From Mesorhizobium waimense (GTDB lineage Bacteria; Pseudomonadota; Alphaproteobacteria; Rhizobiales; Rhizobiaceae): DNA of 64,000 nt. Below, piece after piece: positions 1 through 7,976 of this stretch (position 1 is its first letter; each line of letters begins with the position of its first letter). Below the pieces are notes generated by a model. It saw only the letters and a program-made list of their open reading frames with translations, searched no databases and had not been told where the DNA came from. The position numbers were made by a program, and so were the translations under genes. Location of the stretch: assembly GCF_003601975.1 (NCBI RefSeq), contig NZ_QZWZ01000007.1, forward strand, positions 1-64,000, in the 5' to 3' direction.

Positions 1-153
1 ACAGAAGCGAACCATCGCCGATACCTGGCGACACATCGGACACCTCGTCGCCACCATAGAACCCGACGAATGCTCAAACTACTTCAACAACGCCGGATAT
101 GCTTCCGTCAAAACCTGAAAGGCTCTAGGCTGAAGATCGGCGACACGCTCTAG
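1..153 (+). mobile_element. Right end of an IS630-family insertion sequence (cut by window edge)
   Basis: The first 118 bases encode the last residues of an IS630-type transposase, and the following 35 bases would be the terminal non-coding part. GCTCTAG occurs at 122-128 and again at 147-153, just before a second CTAG at 154-157 that begins a common intergenic repeat. IS630 elements insert at TA, often within CTAG, so the doubled CTAG (150-157) is the likely junction. The left end lies outside the window, so element length and intactness cannot be judged. Confidence 0.6.
2..118 (+). CDS. IS630-family transposase, C-terminal end only (partial)
   Basis: Thirty-eight codons in one frame, ending in TGA at 116-118, open to the left edge. 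The peptide includes DTWRHIGHLVATIEPDEC followed by SNYFNNAGYASVKT. This tail (WR.IG.L, then ECANYF.NAGYA) is characteristic of IS630 transposases, whose catalytic DDE residues would lie upstream, outside the window. The identification rests on this short tail alone. Confidence 0.6.
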   Translation, partial: QKRTIADTWRHIGHLVATIEPDECSNYFNNAGYASVKT

Positions 154-259
154 CTAGAGCAATTCCAGGAAAAGTGCGTAGCGGTTTTCCGTCCGGAATT
201 GCGTAAAAGCAAATACTTAGAGCGGGTCGGCGATTCAATCAAAAGCTGAACCGCTCTAG
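154..259. repeat. Rhizobial palindromic intergenic repeat, full-length copy
   Basis: The unit runs from CTAGAGC (154-160) to GCTCTAG (253-259), so its ends are inverted repeats. Inside, AATTCC at 161-166 pairs with GGAATT near 197-202, and GGAAAA pairs with TTTTCC, giving a strong hairpin around GTGCGTAGCGG. A shorter copy of the same core lies at 32892-32945. The TAG stop codon of the neighbouring reverse-strand GcvT-like gene (256-258) falls inside the terminal CTAG, so the repeat abuts and ends that gene. Confidence 0.7.
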
Positions 260-1371
260 ACTCTCAGCCGCGAGCCCTCGGGATCGAAGAACGGCATCGG
301 CGCGGCCGTCGCTCGTGTCGGAGTTCCGTCGATGTCGATGCTGAGTTCGGTGCCGACAGCGGTGAACGGCAGCCTGAGATGCGCGGTCGCCAGCACCTTG
401 CCGAGGGAATAGCCATGATCGCTGTAGGTCACCATCCCGGCGTCCTTGCTACCCGCCGTGACCCGGGCATTGGTCGCGGCCGACTTGTCGCCGTCGAGGA
501 TCAGGCCGGTCCAGCGCTCGTCGACACCCTTGTCGCGAACCCTGAGCAAAGCGTCGCGGCCGACGAAATCGCCCTTGTCGAACCGGATCCAGCGATCGAG
601 GCCGACATGGAACGGTGTGCGGCTTTCGTCCATGTCGATGCCATGCGCCGGATAGGCCTTCTCCAGCCCCAGCGTGAACATCGCCAGCACGCCGTACGGC
701 TTGAGGCCGAAATCCCGGCCGGTCCGCATCAGCATGTCCCAGACCGATGCTGCCTCGTCGGCCGGCACGAACAACTCGTAGCCGAGTTCGCCGGTCACGC
801 CGGTGCGCGAGATCAGCACGCGCGTCTCGCCGATGCGCCCTGATGTGAACGACCAGCGTTTCAGCCCGTCCAGATCGGCATCCGAAACCAGCGCCTTGAG
901 AAGCGCGCGCGAGCGTGGCCCCTGGATCGTCGGGAAGGCGATCGCCGCCGTGATGTCGGTGACATAGGCCTTTCGCCCCTCGGCGTGATGCAGCAGCCAA
1001 GGCAACATCTTGAGGCGGTTGACCGAGCCGGTCACCAGCATGAAATGCTCCGCCGCCAGCCGGAACACGGTGAGGTCGTCGATGATGCCACCGTCCTCGC
1101 GGCACACCGTGGAGTAGCGCACCTGACCCGGCCGCATCGCCGATGCATCATTGACGATGACATGGTTGACCAGCGCCTCGGCATCCGGCCCCTTGATGTC
1201 CATCTTGCCCATGGTGCTGAGGTCCTGGACGCCGACATTGCTGCGCGTGTTCAGGTGCTCGTCGGCGATGCCGGAATAGTATCTGGCCGAGATGAAATCG
1301 CCGCCGACCCGCCCCATGGTCGCGCCCAGTCCGACGATGCTGCCGTAGAAAGGGGACCGCCGCTCAGCCAA
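256..1371 (-). CDS. Aminomethyltransferase (GcvT-fold) family protein
   Basis: A 371-residue protein of the folate-binding GcvT/DmdA/YgfZ superfamily. Family landmarks are VGVQDLSTMGKMDIKGPDA near residues 47-65, QVRYSTVCREDGGIIDDL near 83-100, and SRTGVTGELGYELFVP near 188-203. Relatives move a methyl or methylene group from a methylated amine or sulfonium compound to tetrahydrofolate. The specific substrate cannot be read; DmdA-like DMSP demethylase and dimethylglycine-type roles are both possible. The start is TTG (1371-1369) with GGGAGA about six bases upstream. It lies 74 bp downstream of an amino-acid-type binding-protein gene on the same strand and is probably cotranscribed with it, suggesting uptake and demethylation of a methylated amino compound. 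No glycine-cleavage H or P gene is nearby. Confidence 0.75.
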   Translation of the reverse strand: MAERRSPFYGSIVGLGATMGRVGGDFISARYYSGIADEHLNTRSNVGVQDLSTMGKMDIKGPDAEALVNHVIVNDASAMRPGQVRYSTVCREDGGIIDDLTVFRLAAEHFMLVTGSVNRLKMLPWLLHHAEGRKAYVTDITAAIAFPTIQGPRSRALLKALVSDADLDGLKRWSFTSGRIGETRVLISRTGVTGELGYELFVPADEAASVWDMLMRTGRDFGLKPYGVLAMFTLGLEKAYPAHGIDMDESRTPFHVGLDRWIRFDKGDFVGRDALLRVRDKGVDERWTGLILDGDKSAATNARVTAGSKDAGMVTYSDHGYSLGKVLATAHLRLPFTAVGTELSIDIDGTPTRATAAPMPFFDPEGSRLRV

Positions 1372-1401
1372 GAAAGTCTCCCATACGGTGGTGCAGCATC
1401 A

Positions 1402-1423
1402 GGAGCGCCCCGAGGGACGCTCC
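1402..1423 (-). terminator. Hairpin between binding-protein gene and GcvT-like gene
   Basis: GGAGCGCCC (1402-1410) pairs with GGGACGCTCC (1414-1423), with one bulged A and a 3-base loop. No T-run follows on either strand, so it is more likely an attenuator or a 3'-end stabiliser for the upstream binding-protein message than a full terminator. Confidence 0.4.
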
Positions 1424-1445
1424 ATGGGTTGCATTGTGACGGAAA

Positions 1446-2222
1446 TCAGCTGCCGTAGACGTCGAACGAAAAATACTTGTCGTTGATTTCCTTATACTTG
1501 CCGTTGGCGCGCAGCGCATCGATGGCGGCATTGAGCTTGTCGGTCAGTTCCTTATTGCCCTTTTGCAGCGCGATGCCGACGCCGGGCCCGTGAATGGCCG
1601 GATCGGCCGTCAGGGTGCCAAGCAGCTTGCAGCAGGCGCCGTCGGGCTTCTTCAGCCATTCGGTCAGGATGATCGAGCCATCCATCATCGCATCGAGGCG
1701 ACCATTGGCCATGTCGGTGCGGGCATCATCGCCGGTCGGATAGGCCTTGATGGTCGATCCGCCGTATTTCTGCTCGGCGAAGTTCTGATGGATCGTCGCG
1801 CTCTGCACGCCCAATGCCTTGCCCTTCAAGTCGTCCGGCGAGGTGCCTGTTGCGGTCGAGTCCTTTGGCACCGCGATGGCCGGTGGTGTCTGGTAGTACT
1901 TGTGGGTAAAGTCGACCTTCTCGGCCCGCTCGGGCGTGATGGTTATGTTGATGATGGCATCGAACTTGCCGGCCTGGAGCGCGGGAATGGAGCCGTCGAA
2001 ATCCTGCACGACGAACTCGCATTCGGTCTTCATCTCGGCGCACAGCGCCTTGCCGAGATCGATGTCGAAGCCGCCCAGCGTGCCGTCGGCATTGGCGTAG
2101 TTGAAGGGTGGATAGGCACCCTCGGTGCCGAGCTTGAGTTTCTTGTCCTGGGCGAAAGCCGCGCCCGAGGCGAGGGAGAAGGCAACTGAAGCGGCAAGCA
2201 CGAAACGACCGAAAAGACGCAT
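1446..2222 (-). CDS. ABC transporter substrate-binding protein, Lys/Arg/ornithine/His type
   Basis: A periplasmic binding protein of the polar amino-acid family (SBP family 3), 258 residues from the ATG at 2222. That start is preferred because the signal peptide (RLFGRFVLAASVAFSLA to AFA) begins there and GGAG lies nine bases upstream; an in-frame ATG 14 codons earlier adds only charged residues. Typical motifs follow: LKLGTEGAYPPFNY, GFDIDLGKALCAEM, FDAIINITITPERAEKVDFT, and a C-terminal NGKYKEINDKYF. It should bind a cationic or related amino acid and deliver it to a membrane complex, but no permease or ATPase of this class is in the window. The next gene is the GcvT-like protein, so the ligand may be an N-methylated or betaine-like amino acid (inference). 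Confidence 0.85.
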   Translation of the reverse strand: MRLFGRFVLAASVAFSLASGAAFAQDKKLKLGTEGAYPPFNYANADGTLGGFDIDLGKALCAEMKTECEFVVQDFDGSIPALQAGKFDAIINITITPERAEKVDFTHKYYQTPPAIAVPKDSTATGTSPDDLKGKALGVQSATIHQNFAEQKYGGSTIKAYPTGDDARTDMANGRLDAMMDGSIILTEWLKKPDGACCKLLGTLTADPAIHGPGVGIALQKGNKELTDKLNAAIDALRANGKYKEINDKYFSFDVYGS

Positions 2223-2291
2223 GGTCCAGATCTCCGTTGACCGGCGAAGTCTACGGTCTTTCATACTCCCGGCGGAGACGGAAACGACATG

Positions 2292-2723
2292 TCATGCGCC
2301 GATCACGGCGCGACGGCTTCGCGCGTGATCCTGCGCGATGCCCGCTAATCCGGCGCACCACTTTTGGCCAAGGATAAAATCGGCGCAGCGGTCGCCGATC
2401 ATGATCGCCAGAGCGTTGGTCTTGTACGCGGTGTGTTCGACCTCGCAAGGATCGTCGTGCCCGACTGGTGATTCGGGCCTGACCATTTGTTCTGGCGATG
2501 CTGTTTTTGCCGAAGGGGCTGATGCGGAGTTTTGGGCGGAGGGTACAGTCGTCTGCTTAGGCGTCGCAGAAGGCGCCTCCTGGTCTTGGCAAGCGCTTTG
2601 TGTGTGTCTGAGGCTGAGAAGCTCATCGGCGTGGTTGGGTGGCAAGGGCAAGCACCTGCTCGCCCCCGACCGGTCAGGCAGCCTCGTCGCCGACTCAAAT
2701 TTAAAACGTTTGCAATTTCGCAA
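2292..2723 (-). CDS. Uncharacterised small ORF (doubtful)
   Basis: An open frame of up to 143 codons in the gap between the binding-protein gene and the LacI-type gene. Its last 60 codons (about 2292-2486, from an internal Met) have GC-rich third positions typical of real genes here and encode a stretch with paired cysteines (DPCEVEHTAYK, then GDRCADFILG and KWCAG). The upstream half is Ser/Ala/Pro-rich with less biased codons, and the longest start at 2723 falls between two LacI-type operator boxes, which argues for a shorter protein. I do not recognise a family. No clear ribosome-binding site was found, and it may be a remnant. Confidence 0.3.
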   Translation of the reverse strand: MRNCKRFKFESATRLPDRSGASRCLPLPPNHADELLSLRHTQSACQDQEAPSATPKQTTVPSAQNSASAPSAKTASPEQMVRPESPVGHDDPCEVEHTAYKTNALAIMIGDRCADFILGQKWCAGLAGIAQDHARSRRAVIGA

Positions 2724-2742
2724 AACCGCATTACAAACGTTT
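2704..2742. promoter_or_regulatory. Pair of LacI-type operator boxes
   Basis: The 8-bp palindrome AAACGTTT occurs at 2704-2711 and again at 2735-2742, exactly 31 bp apart, about three DNA turns, in an AT-rich patch directly upstream of the lacI-type gene. LacI-family repressors of the alphaproteobacterial sugar class commonly bind AA-CG-TT centred palindromes. Same-face spacing suggests cooperative autoregulation of the LacI-ABC-hydrolase operon. Confidence 0.6.
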
Positions 2743-2767
2743 CAAAGAATTCGTTCGGGAGGAGCGA

Positions 2768-3811
2768 TTGCCAGCCCGTGTCATCACGCTGAAGGAGCTT
2801 GCGGCGAGCCTTGACCTGTCGATCACGACGGTCTCGCGGGCGCTTGCCGGCCATCAGCAGATTGCCCTGAAGACGCGCGAGCGCGTCGCCCAGGCGGCGC
2901 GCCAGGCGGGCTATGTTCCCAACACCGCAGCGCGCACGCTGGTGTCCGGCCGCAGCGGCTTCGTCGGCCTGGTGCTGCCGATCCGTGGTCCCAACCTTGT
3001 CGATTCCTTCCTCGGCGAGTTCGTCACCGGGCTTGGCGAGGGACTGGTGTCGCACGGCGCCGACCTCATCCTCGCCACTGCCGCGGAAGGCCAGTCGGAA
3101 CTGTCGGTGCTGCGCCATGTCGTCGAATCCGGGCGCGCCGACGGCGTCGTCGTCACCCGCATCGCCGAGGTCGATGAGCGGCTCGCCTATCTGCGCCAGC
3201 GCGGCTTCCCCTTCGTCGCCCATGGCCGGCTGCTCGACAGCGACTTTGCCTACAACTGGCTCGACACCGACGGCGCGCACGCCTTCGGCGAAGCCTTTGA
3301 CATGCTCTACGATCTCGGCCATCGGCATTTCGGCCTGGTGACGATTTCAGAGCCGATGACCTTCCGGCATTTGCGGCAGGACGGGCTTGCCGCGGCCATT
3401 GCTCGCCGCGGCGACCCGTCGGTGCGGCTCGATGTGGCGACCGCGCCGCGCTTCGATCGCGGCGCCCGCATCCAGGCCCTCAACAAGATGCTGCACGGGC
3501 CTGAGCGGCCGACGGCCATTGTCGCCCTGTTCGACGAACTGGCCCTTACGGTGATGGAGGAGGCTGCCCGCGCCGGCCTCACGGTGCCGCGCGATCTCTC
3601 CGTCATCGGTTTCGACAATGTCGTCGCTTCGGCCTATGCGCCGCCAGGCCTCACCACCTTCGACGCCTCGATCCGCCAGTGTGCGCGCGAGATCGCCGAC
3701 ATGCTGCTCACCATCATCGCCGACAGGCCGGCTGAACCGCTGACACGATTGATCCGGCCGACGCTGGTTCCTCGGGCCAGCCATGGACCCGCACCACTGA
3801 CAAGAAGCTGA
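2768..3811 (+). CDS. LacI-family transcriptional regulator
   Basis: A 347-residue LacI/GalR-type repressor. The N-terminal helix-turn-helix is clear (TLKELAASLDLSITTVSRAL at about 7-26), followed by the hinge helix region PNTAARTLVSGRSG and a periplasmic-binding-protein-like sugar domain ending with DLSVIGFDNV. The start is TTG at 2768 with GGGAGGAG just upstream; no ATG fits the conserved N-terminus. Two AAACGTTT boxes lie 25-65 bp upstream. It heads an operon with a family 1 binding protein, two permeases, a MalK-type ATPase and a GH63-like hydrolase, so it most likely represses that operon until the imported glycoside or a product binds it. The ligand is unknown. Confidence 0.9.
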   Translation: MPARVITLKELAASLDLSITTVSRALAGHQQIALKTRERVAQAARQAGYVPNTAARTLVSGRSGFVGLVLPIRGPNLVDSFLGEFVTGLGEGLVSHGADLILATAAEGQSELSVLRHVVESGRADGVVVTRIAEVDERLAYLRQRGFPFVAHGRLLDSDFAYNWLDTDGAHAFGEAFDMLYDLGHRHFGLVTISEPMTFRHLRQDGLAAAIARRGDPSVRLDVATAPRFDRGARIQALNKMLHGPERPTAIVALFDELALTVMEEAARAGLTVPRDLSVIGFDNVVASAYAPPGLTTFDASIRQCAREIADMLLTIIADRPAEPLTRLIRPTLVPRASHGPAPLTRS

Positions 3812-3848
3812 CGCCGCAAATGACGGCGCCTATCCAGGGAGGATGAGC

Positions 3849-5120
3849 ATGATCAATGCATTGAAGACACTGGCAGGCGCAGCGTTGGCGCTGTCCCTTG
3901 CCGGCGGCGCTACGCACGCCCAGCAGGTGCTGTTCTGGTCGACACAGGCGCGCCCGGTCGAGGAAACGCAGAAGATGCGCGACGCGGTGCTGAAAGGCTT
4001 CGACGGCCCCGTCGACTATCAGGTCGCCGAGGACGGCCCCTGGCTCACCCGTCTGCAGGCCGAACTTCAGGCAGGCTCCGGCACGATCGGCCTGCTTGGC
4101 GGCCTGCATGGCGACTTCTCCACCGTCGGCGCCAACCTTGTCGACCTGTCCGGCGTCGATGTCGGCGGGGTCAAGGTCAACGAGGCCTACAGGAAGCTCG
4201 GCATGCTCGGCACCAGCGAGCAGAAATACATGCCCTGGATGCAGGCCACCTACCTGATGGCGGCGAACAAGCAGGCGCTGCAATATCTGCCGCAAGGCGT
4301 CGATCTCAACACCATCACCTACGACCAGCTGATCGAATGGTCGAGGAATATCGCCGAAAAGACCGGCTCGCCGAAATTCGGCTTTCCGGCCGGTCCCAAG
4401 GGACTGAAGCACCGCTTCTTCGAAGGCTTCCTCTACCCGTCCTACACCGGTTCGATGGTGACCAAGTTCCGCTCGGCCGAGGCCGAGACCGCCTGGAACA
4501 AGTTCAAGGAACTTTGGCAGTACACCAACCCGAACTCGACCAACTACGCCTTCATGCAGGAGCCACTGCTTTCAGGTGAGGTCTGGGTCGCGTTCGACCA
4601 TGTCGCGCGGCTCGCCGATGCCTTCAACCAGAAGCCCGACGAGTTCGTCGCCTTCCCGGCCCCGGCTGGTCCCGCCGGCCGCGGCTTCATGCCGGTGGTC
4701 GCCGGCGTCGCCATTCCGAAGACCTCGCCTGACATGGACAAGGCCAAGGCACTGGTCGCCTATATGCTGAAGCCGGAAACCCAGATCGCGACGCTGAAGG
4801 CGACCAATTTCTTCCCCGTCGTCGACGTCAAGCTGCCCGACGACATGCCGGCCTCGGTGAAAGCCTTCGGCCCTGCCATCGCCACCATGACAGGCGCTCC
4901 CGATGCGCTGCCGGCGCTGCTGCCGATGGGGCTCGGCGATCTCGGCGGCAAGTTCAACCAGGTCTACACCGACAGCTTCGAGCGCATCGTGCTTGGCGGC
5001 GAGGACGTGCATGGCGTGCTCGAAGAGCAGGCGGCCGCGCTCAAGGCGATCATCGACCAGGCCAAAGCGCCGTGCTGGGCGCCCGACAAGCCGTCCGAAG
5101 GCGCTTGCCCGGTCGAATGA
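3849..5120 (+). CDS. ABC sugar transporter substrate-binding protein (family 1)
   Basis: A periplasmic sugar-binding protein of about 423 residues with signal peptide MINALKTLAGAALALSLAG ending near THAQQ. Two ATGs are available, at 3843 and 3849. AGGGAGG occupies 3836-3842, leaving zero spacing for the first ATG and six bases for the second, so 3849 is chosen. It belongs to the maltose/multiple-sugar binding class (extracellular solute-binding family 1). It lies 37 bp after the LacI gene and before the two permease genes. A perfect 12-bp hairpin follows it, which should keep its expression above that of the permeases. The ligand is inferred from the hydrolase at the operon end: a small glycoside such as glucosyl- or mannosylglycerate. 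Confidence 0.88.
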   Translation: MINALKTLAGAALALSLAGGATHAQQVLFWSTQARPVEETQKMRDAVLKGFDGPVDYQVAEDGPWLTRLQAELQAGSGTIGLLGGLHGDFSTVGANLVDLSGVDVGGVKVNEAYRKLGMLGTSEQKYMPWMQATYLMAANKQALQYLPQGVDLNTITYDQLIEWSRNIAEKTGSPKFGFPAGPKGLKHRFFEGFLYPSYTGSMVTKFRSAEAETAWNKFKELWQYTNPNSTNYAFMQEPLLSGEVWVAFDHVARLADAFNQKPDEFVAFPAPAGPAGRGFMPVVAGVAIPKTSPDMDKAKALVAYMLKPETQIATLKATNFFPVVDVKLPDDMPASVKAFGPAIATMTGAPDALPALLPMGLGDLGGKFNQVYTDSFERIVLGGEDVHGVLEEQAAALKAIIDQAKAPCWAPDKPSEGACPVE

Positions 5121-5141
5121 GTATCAACCGATCCTCCCAAG

Positions 5142-5174
5142 GGGCGCCCGGAGCTTTTTGCACTCCGGGCGCCC
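5142..5174 (+). terminator. Perfect 12-bp hairpin after the binding-protein gene (attenuator)
   Basis: GGGCGCCCGGAG (5142-5153) is exactly complementary to CTCCGGGCGCCC (5163-5174) with a 9-base loop containing five T. It sits 22 bp after the binding-protein stop and 31 bp before the permease start. With no T-run after the stem it probably acts as a partial terminator or as an mRNA 3'-end stabiliser that sets the binding protein to permease ratio. Confidence 0.75.
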
Positions 5175-5205
5175 AGATCGCAGCACCATCGCAAAGGACA
5201 CCACC

Positions 5206-6051
5206 ATGCACGGCAAGGCTTTGCCCTATCTTCTGCTGATGCCGGCGACGCTGTTCCTGTGCGTGTTCTTCCTCTACCCGTTCGCGCTGGTTGCCTTCGA
5301 GGCGGTGACCCGCGACGGCGCCTTCACCCTCGACAATTTCCGCACCATGGCCGGCAGCTGGAAATTCCCGGTCACCGTCCGCAATACGCTGCTGCTTGCG
5401 GCGATCGTCGTGCCGATCCAACTGGCCGTGGCGCTGCTGATGGCTTCAGTGGTGTCGCGGCTTGAGACGGGTCGCAGTGCCGCGCTTTACATCTTTGCCA
5501 TTCCGCTCGGCATTTCCGATCTCGCCGCCGGCCTGATCTGGCTTGCCATCTTCGACCAGTCCGGCTTCCTCAACACGCTGCTCTCCGGCCTCGGCATCGT
5601 TGACCGGCCGATCATGTTCCTCGGTTATCAGAGCAAGCTGACGATCTTCATCGCCGTAGCGCTGGCCGAGATCTGGCGCGCCACCGCCATCATGATGGTC
5701 ATCCTCGTCGCCGGCATGGGCTTGATTCCGAAAGAGTATTACGAGGCGGCCGAAGTGTTTGGCGCCGGCCCTTGGAAGCGCTTCGTGCGCATCACGCTGC
5801 CGTTGCTTCGCCCCAGCCTGCAGACGGCGATCATCCTGCGCGTCATCCTCGCCTTCGAGGTTTTTGCCGTGGTCGCCGCCCTTGGCGGCACCAATTTGCC
5901 GGTGCTGATGGGCGAAACCTACAACTGGCAATTCACGCTGCAGGATCGCAATGTCGCGGCCGCCTCGGCGCTGCTCATCCTCGCCATCTCGATCGGTTTC
6001 ACGCTGTTCTTCCTCAGGGTGCTGCGTGTGCCCAAAGAGGCGCGCATATGA
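5206..6051 (+). CDS. ABC sugar transporter permease (MalF-type)
   Basis: A 281-residue inner-membrane protein with about six transmembrane segments, starting with a hydrophobic helix (LPYLLLMPATLFLCVFFLYPF). The cytoplasmic coupling loop (EAA motif) is seen in YYEAAEVFGAGPWKRFVRITLPLL. It forms the translocation path with the next permease and is energised by the ATPase encoded at 6915. The start ATG at 5206 begins the first helix directly. The gene overlaps the next by four bases (ATGA), so the two are translationally coupled. Confidence 0.88.
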   Translation: MHGKALPYLLLMPATLFLCVFFLYPFALVAFEAVTRDGAFTLDNFRTMAGSWKFPVTVRNTLLLAAIVVPIQLAVALLMASVVSRLETGRSAALYIFAIPLGISDLAAGLIWLAIFDQSGFLNTLLSGLGIVDRPIMFLGYQSKLTIFIAVALAEIWRATAIMMVILVAGMGLIPKEYYEAAEVFGAGPWKRFVRITLPLLRPSLQTAIILRVILAFEVFAVVAALGGTNLPVLMGETYNWQFTLQDRNVAAASALLILAISIGFTLFFLRVLRVPKEARI

Positions 6052-6893
6052 GCGCCGTTGCCGAAGCGCCGATCGCTACGGCCGCCGATGCGCGCAGGGC
6101 CGGCGGCTGGCTGCTCGTCGCCACCGCCATCCTGCTCAGCGTCTGGGTGCTGCTGCCGATCTATCTCCTGATCGTCAACGCGCTGTCGTCGCCGGAACAG
6201 GTCACCGCTTTCCCCAAGCGCTTCTTCCCGTCCTTCGACGTCGGCAGTCTTTCGTTCTTCATCAATTTCGCCGGTGTCGCCAGGGCGCTGTGGAACTCTG
6301 TCCTCGTCGCCACGCTAACGATGATCCTGTCGATCGGCTTCGGCGCGCCGGCCGGCTATGCGCTGTCGCGCTTCGATTTTCCGGGCAAGGGCACGTTCCG
6401 TTTTATGGTGCTGATGACGCGCGCCTTCCCGCTCCCGCTGCTGGCCCTGCCGCTGGCGGTGATGTTCATCCGCACCGGTCTCGACGACACCGCGATCGGC
6501 CTAGCGCTGGTGCACACCACGCTGGCGCTGCCCTTTGCCGTGCTGATCACCTTCTCGCTGTTTTCGGGCATACCGGTCGAACTCGAGGAAGCGGCCTGGA
6601 CGCTCGGCTGCACACGGCTGCAGGCCTTTCGCAAGGTCATCCTGCCGCTGGCGCTGCCCGGCATCGCCGCTTCGGCGGTATTCGCCTTCACCATCTCCTG
6701 GAACGAGGTGTTCGCCGCCGCTGTGCTTACCATCGAGAACCGTACGCTGACCGCCTTCCTCCTGCAGAGCCTTGGCGAGTCGCCGCTGTATCTCAAATTC
6801 GCCGGCGGCGCGGCTTTGGTCGTGCCGGCGCTGATCTTCATTTTCGCCGTCAGGAAATATCTGTTCGCCATGTGGGGGATCGCCAACCGATGA
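6048..6893 (+). CDS. ABC sugar transporter permease (MalG-type)
   Basis: The second permease of the importer, 281 residues with six transmembrane helices. The coupling EAA loop is LEEAAWTLGCTRLQAFRKVILP. The ATG at 6048 overlaps the TGA of the first permease gene (ATGA), marking tight coupling. A cytoplasmic N-terminal tail of about 25 residues precedes the first helix (WLLVATAILLSVWVLLPIYL). The downstream ATPase gene starts 21 bp later. The substrate should match that of the binding protein at 3849. Confidence 0.88.
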   Translation: MSAVAEAPIATAADARRAGGWLLVATAILLSVWVLLPIYLLIVNALSSPEQVTAFPKRFFPSFDVGSLSFFINFAGVARALWNSVLVATLTMILSIGFGAPAGYALSRFDFPGKGTFRFMVLMTRAFPLPLLALPLAVMFIRTGLDDTAIGLALVHTTLALPFAVLITFSLFSGIPVELEEAAWTLGCTRLQAFRKVILPLALPGIAASAVFAFTISWNEVFAAAVLTIENRTLTAFLLQSLGESPLYLKFAGGAALVVPALIFIFAVRKYLFAMWGIANR

Positions 6894-6914
6894 CGCTCGA
6901 CCGGGAGAAGGCTC

Positions 6915-7955
6915 ATGGCTGAAATCGCGATCAAGGGAGTGGCCAAGCGCTTTGGCGGCTTCACCGCGCTGCATCAGGTAGACCTCAGCATCGCCGATCA
7001 GGAATTCATGGTGCTGCTCGGCGCCTCCGGCTGCGGCAAGACCACTCTGCTCAGGATCGTCGCCGGGCTGGAGACGCCGAGCCATGGCGAGGTCTGGATC
7101 GGCGGCCGCCGCGTCGACAACCTGCCGCCGCGCGAGCGCGGCATTGCCATGGTGTTCCAGAACTATGCCGTCTTCCCGCATCTGACCGTGTTCGAGAACA
7201 TCGCCTTCGGCCTGCGCATGAAGAAGCTGCCGCAGCAGGAAGTTGAGCAACGCGTCAACCGCACCGCCGAGCTCATGCATATCGAGCAGTTGCTGAAGCG
7301 CTATTCGGGCCAGCTCTCAGGTGGCCAGCGCCAGCGCGTCGCCGTTGCCCGCGCGCTCGCCATGGAGCCCGACGTCATCCTGATGGACGAGCCGCTGTCC
7401 AACCTCGACGCGCTGCTGCGACTGGAGATGCGCGCCGAACTCAAGGGCGTGCTCGCCGCGTCGAAGACCACCACGATCTATGTCACCCACGACCAGGTCG
7501 AGGCGATGAGCCTCGCCGACCGCATCGCCGTCATGCATCAGGGCCGCATCGTCCAGGCGGCTTCGCCGGTCGAGGTCTATCGCAACCCGGCCGCCCGCTT
7601 CGTCGGCTCCTTCATCGGCAATCCGCCGATGAATTTCATTCCCGCGACGAAGGCTGCGAATGGCAGCTGGTCCGTCGCCGGACTGACGTTGCCCGGCCCG
7701 AAATCGGACAGGCAGAAGATCGAATTCGCCATCCGCCCGGAAGACGTCGACGCTGGCAGTGAAGGCCTGCAGGCCACGGTGCGCGTCATCGAGCCGCTCG
7801 GGCCACACACGCTGGTCACCTGCGATGTCGAGGGCGGGTTGTTCCGCGCCATCCTGGAATCGAATGCCAGCGTCCAAGTCGGCGATCATCTGCGCCTCGC
7901 GCCCAAACCCGACCGCATCCGCTGGTTCGATCCCGAAACCACCAATGCCCTTTGA
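6915..7955 (+). CDS. ABC transporter ATP-binding protein (MalK/UgpC type)
   Basis: A 346-residue cytoplasmic ATPase with every catalytic motif intact: Walker A GASGCGKTT (36-44), Q-loop Gln82 in FQNYAVFP, signature LSGGQRQR (134-141), Walker B VILMDEP with Asp158-Glu159, and switch His192 in THDQ. The C-terminal part after about residue 235 is the regulatory OB-type domain typical of carbohydrate importers. The start ATG at 6915 has GGGAGAAGG shortly upstream. It is the motor of the 3849-6893 importer. This canonical enzyme contrasts with the two altered ATPases of the polyol importer at 22219-24458. Confidence 0.9.
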   Translation: MAEIAIKGVAKRFGGFTALHQVDLSIADQEFMVLLGASGCGKTTLLRIVAGLETPSHGEVWIGGRRVDNLPPRERGIAMVFQNYAVFPHLTVFENIAFGLRMKKLPQQEVEQRVNRTAELMHIEQLLKRYSGQLSGGQRQRVAVARALAMEPDVILMDEPLSNLDALLRLEMRAELKGVLAASKTTTIYVTHDQVEAMSLADRIAVMHQGRIVQAASPVEVYRNPAARFVGSFIGNPPMNFIPATKAANGSWSVAGLTLPGPKSDRQKIEFAIRPEDVDAGSEGLQATVRVIEPLGPHTLVTCDVEGGLFRAILESNASVQVGDHLRLAPKPDRIRWFDPETTNAL

Positions 7956-7976
7956 TCCAGAAAGAACGAACGCTTC

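Noticed and set aside
2338..2814. 158-codon forward open frame upstream of and overlapping the LacI gene start
   Set aside because: No ribosome-binding site, unbiased codons, Cys/Trp-rich composition and overlap with the operator boxes and the lacI start.
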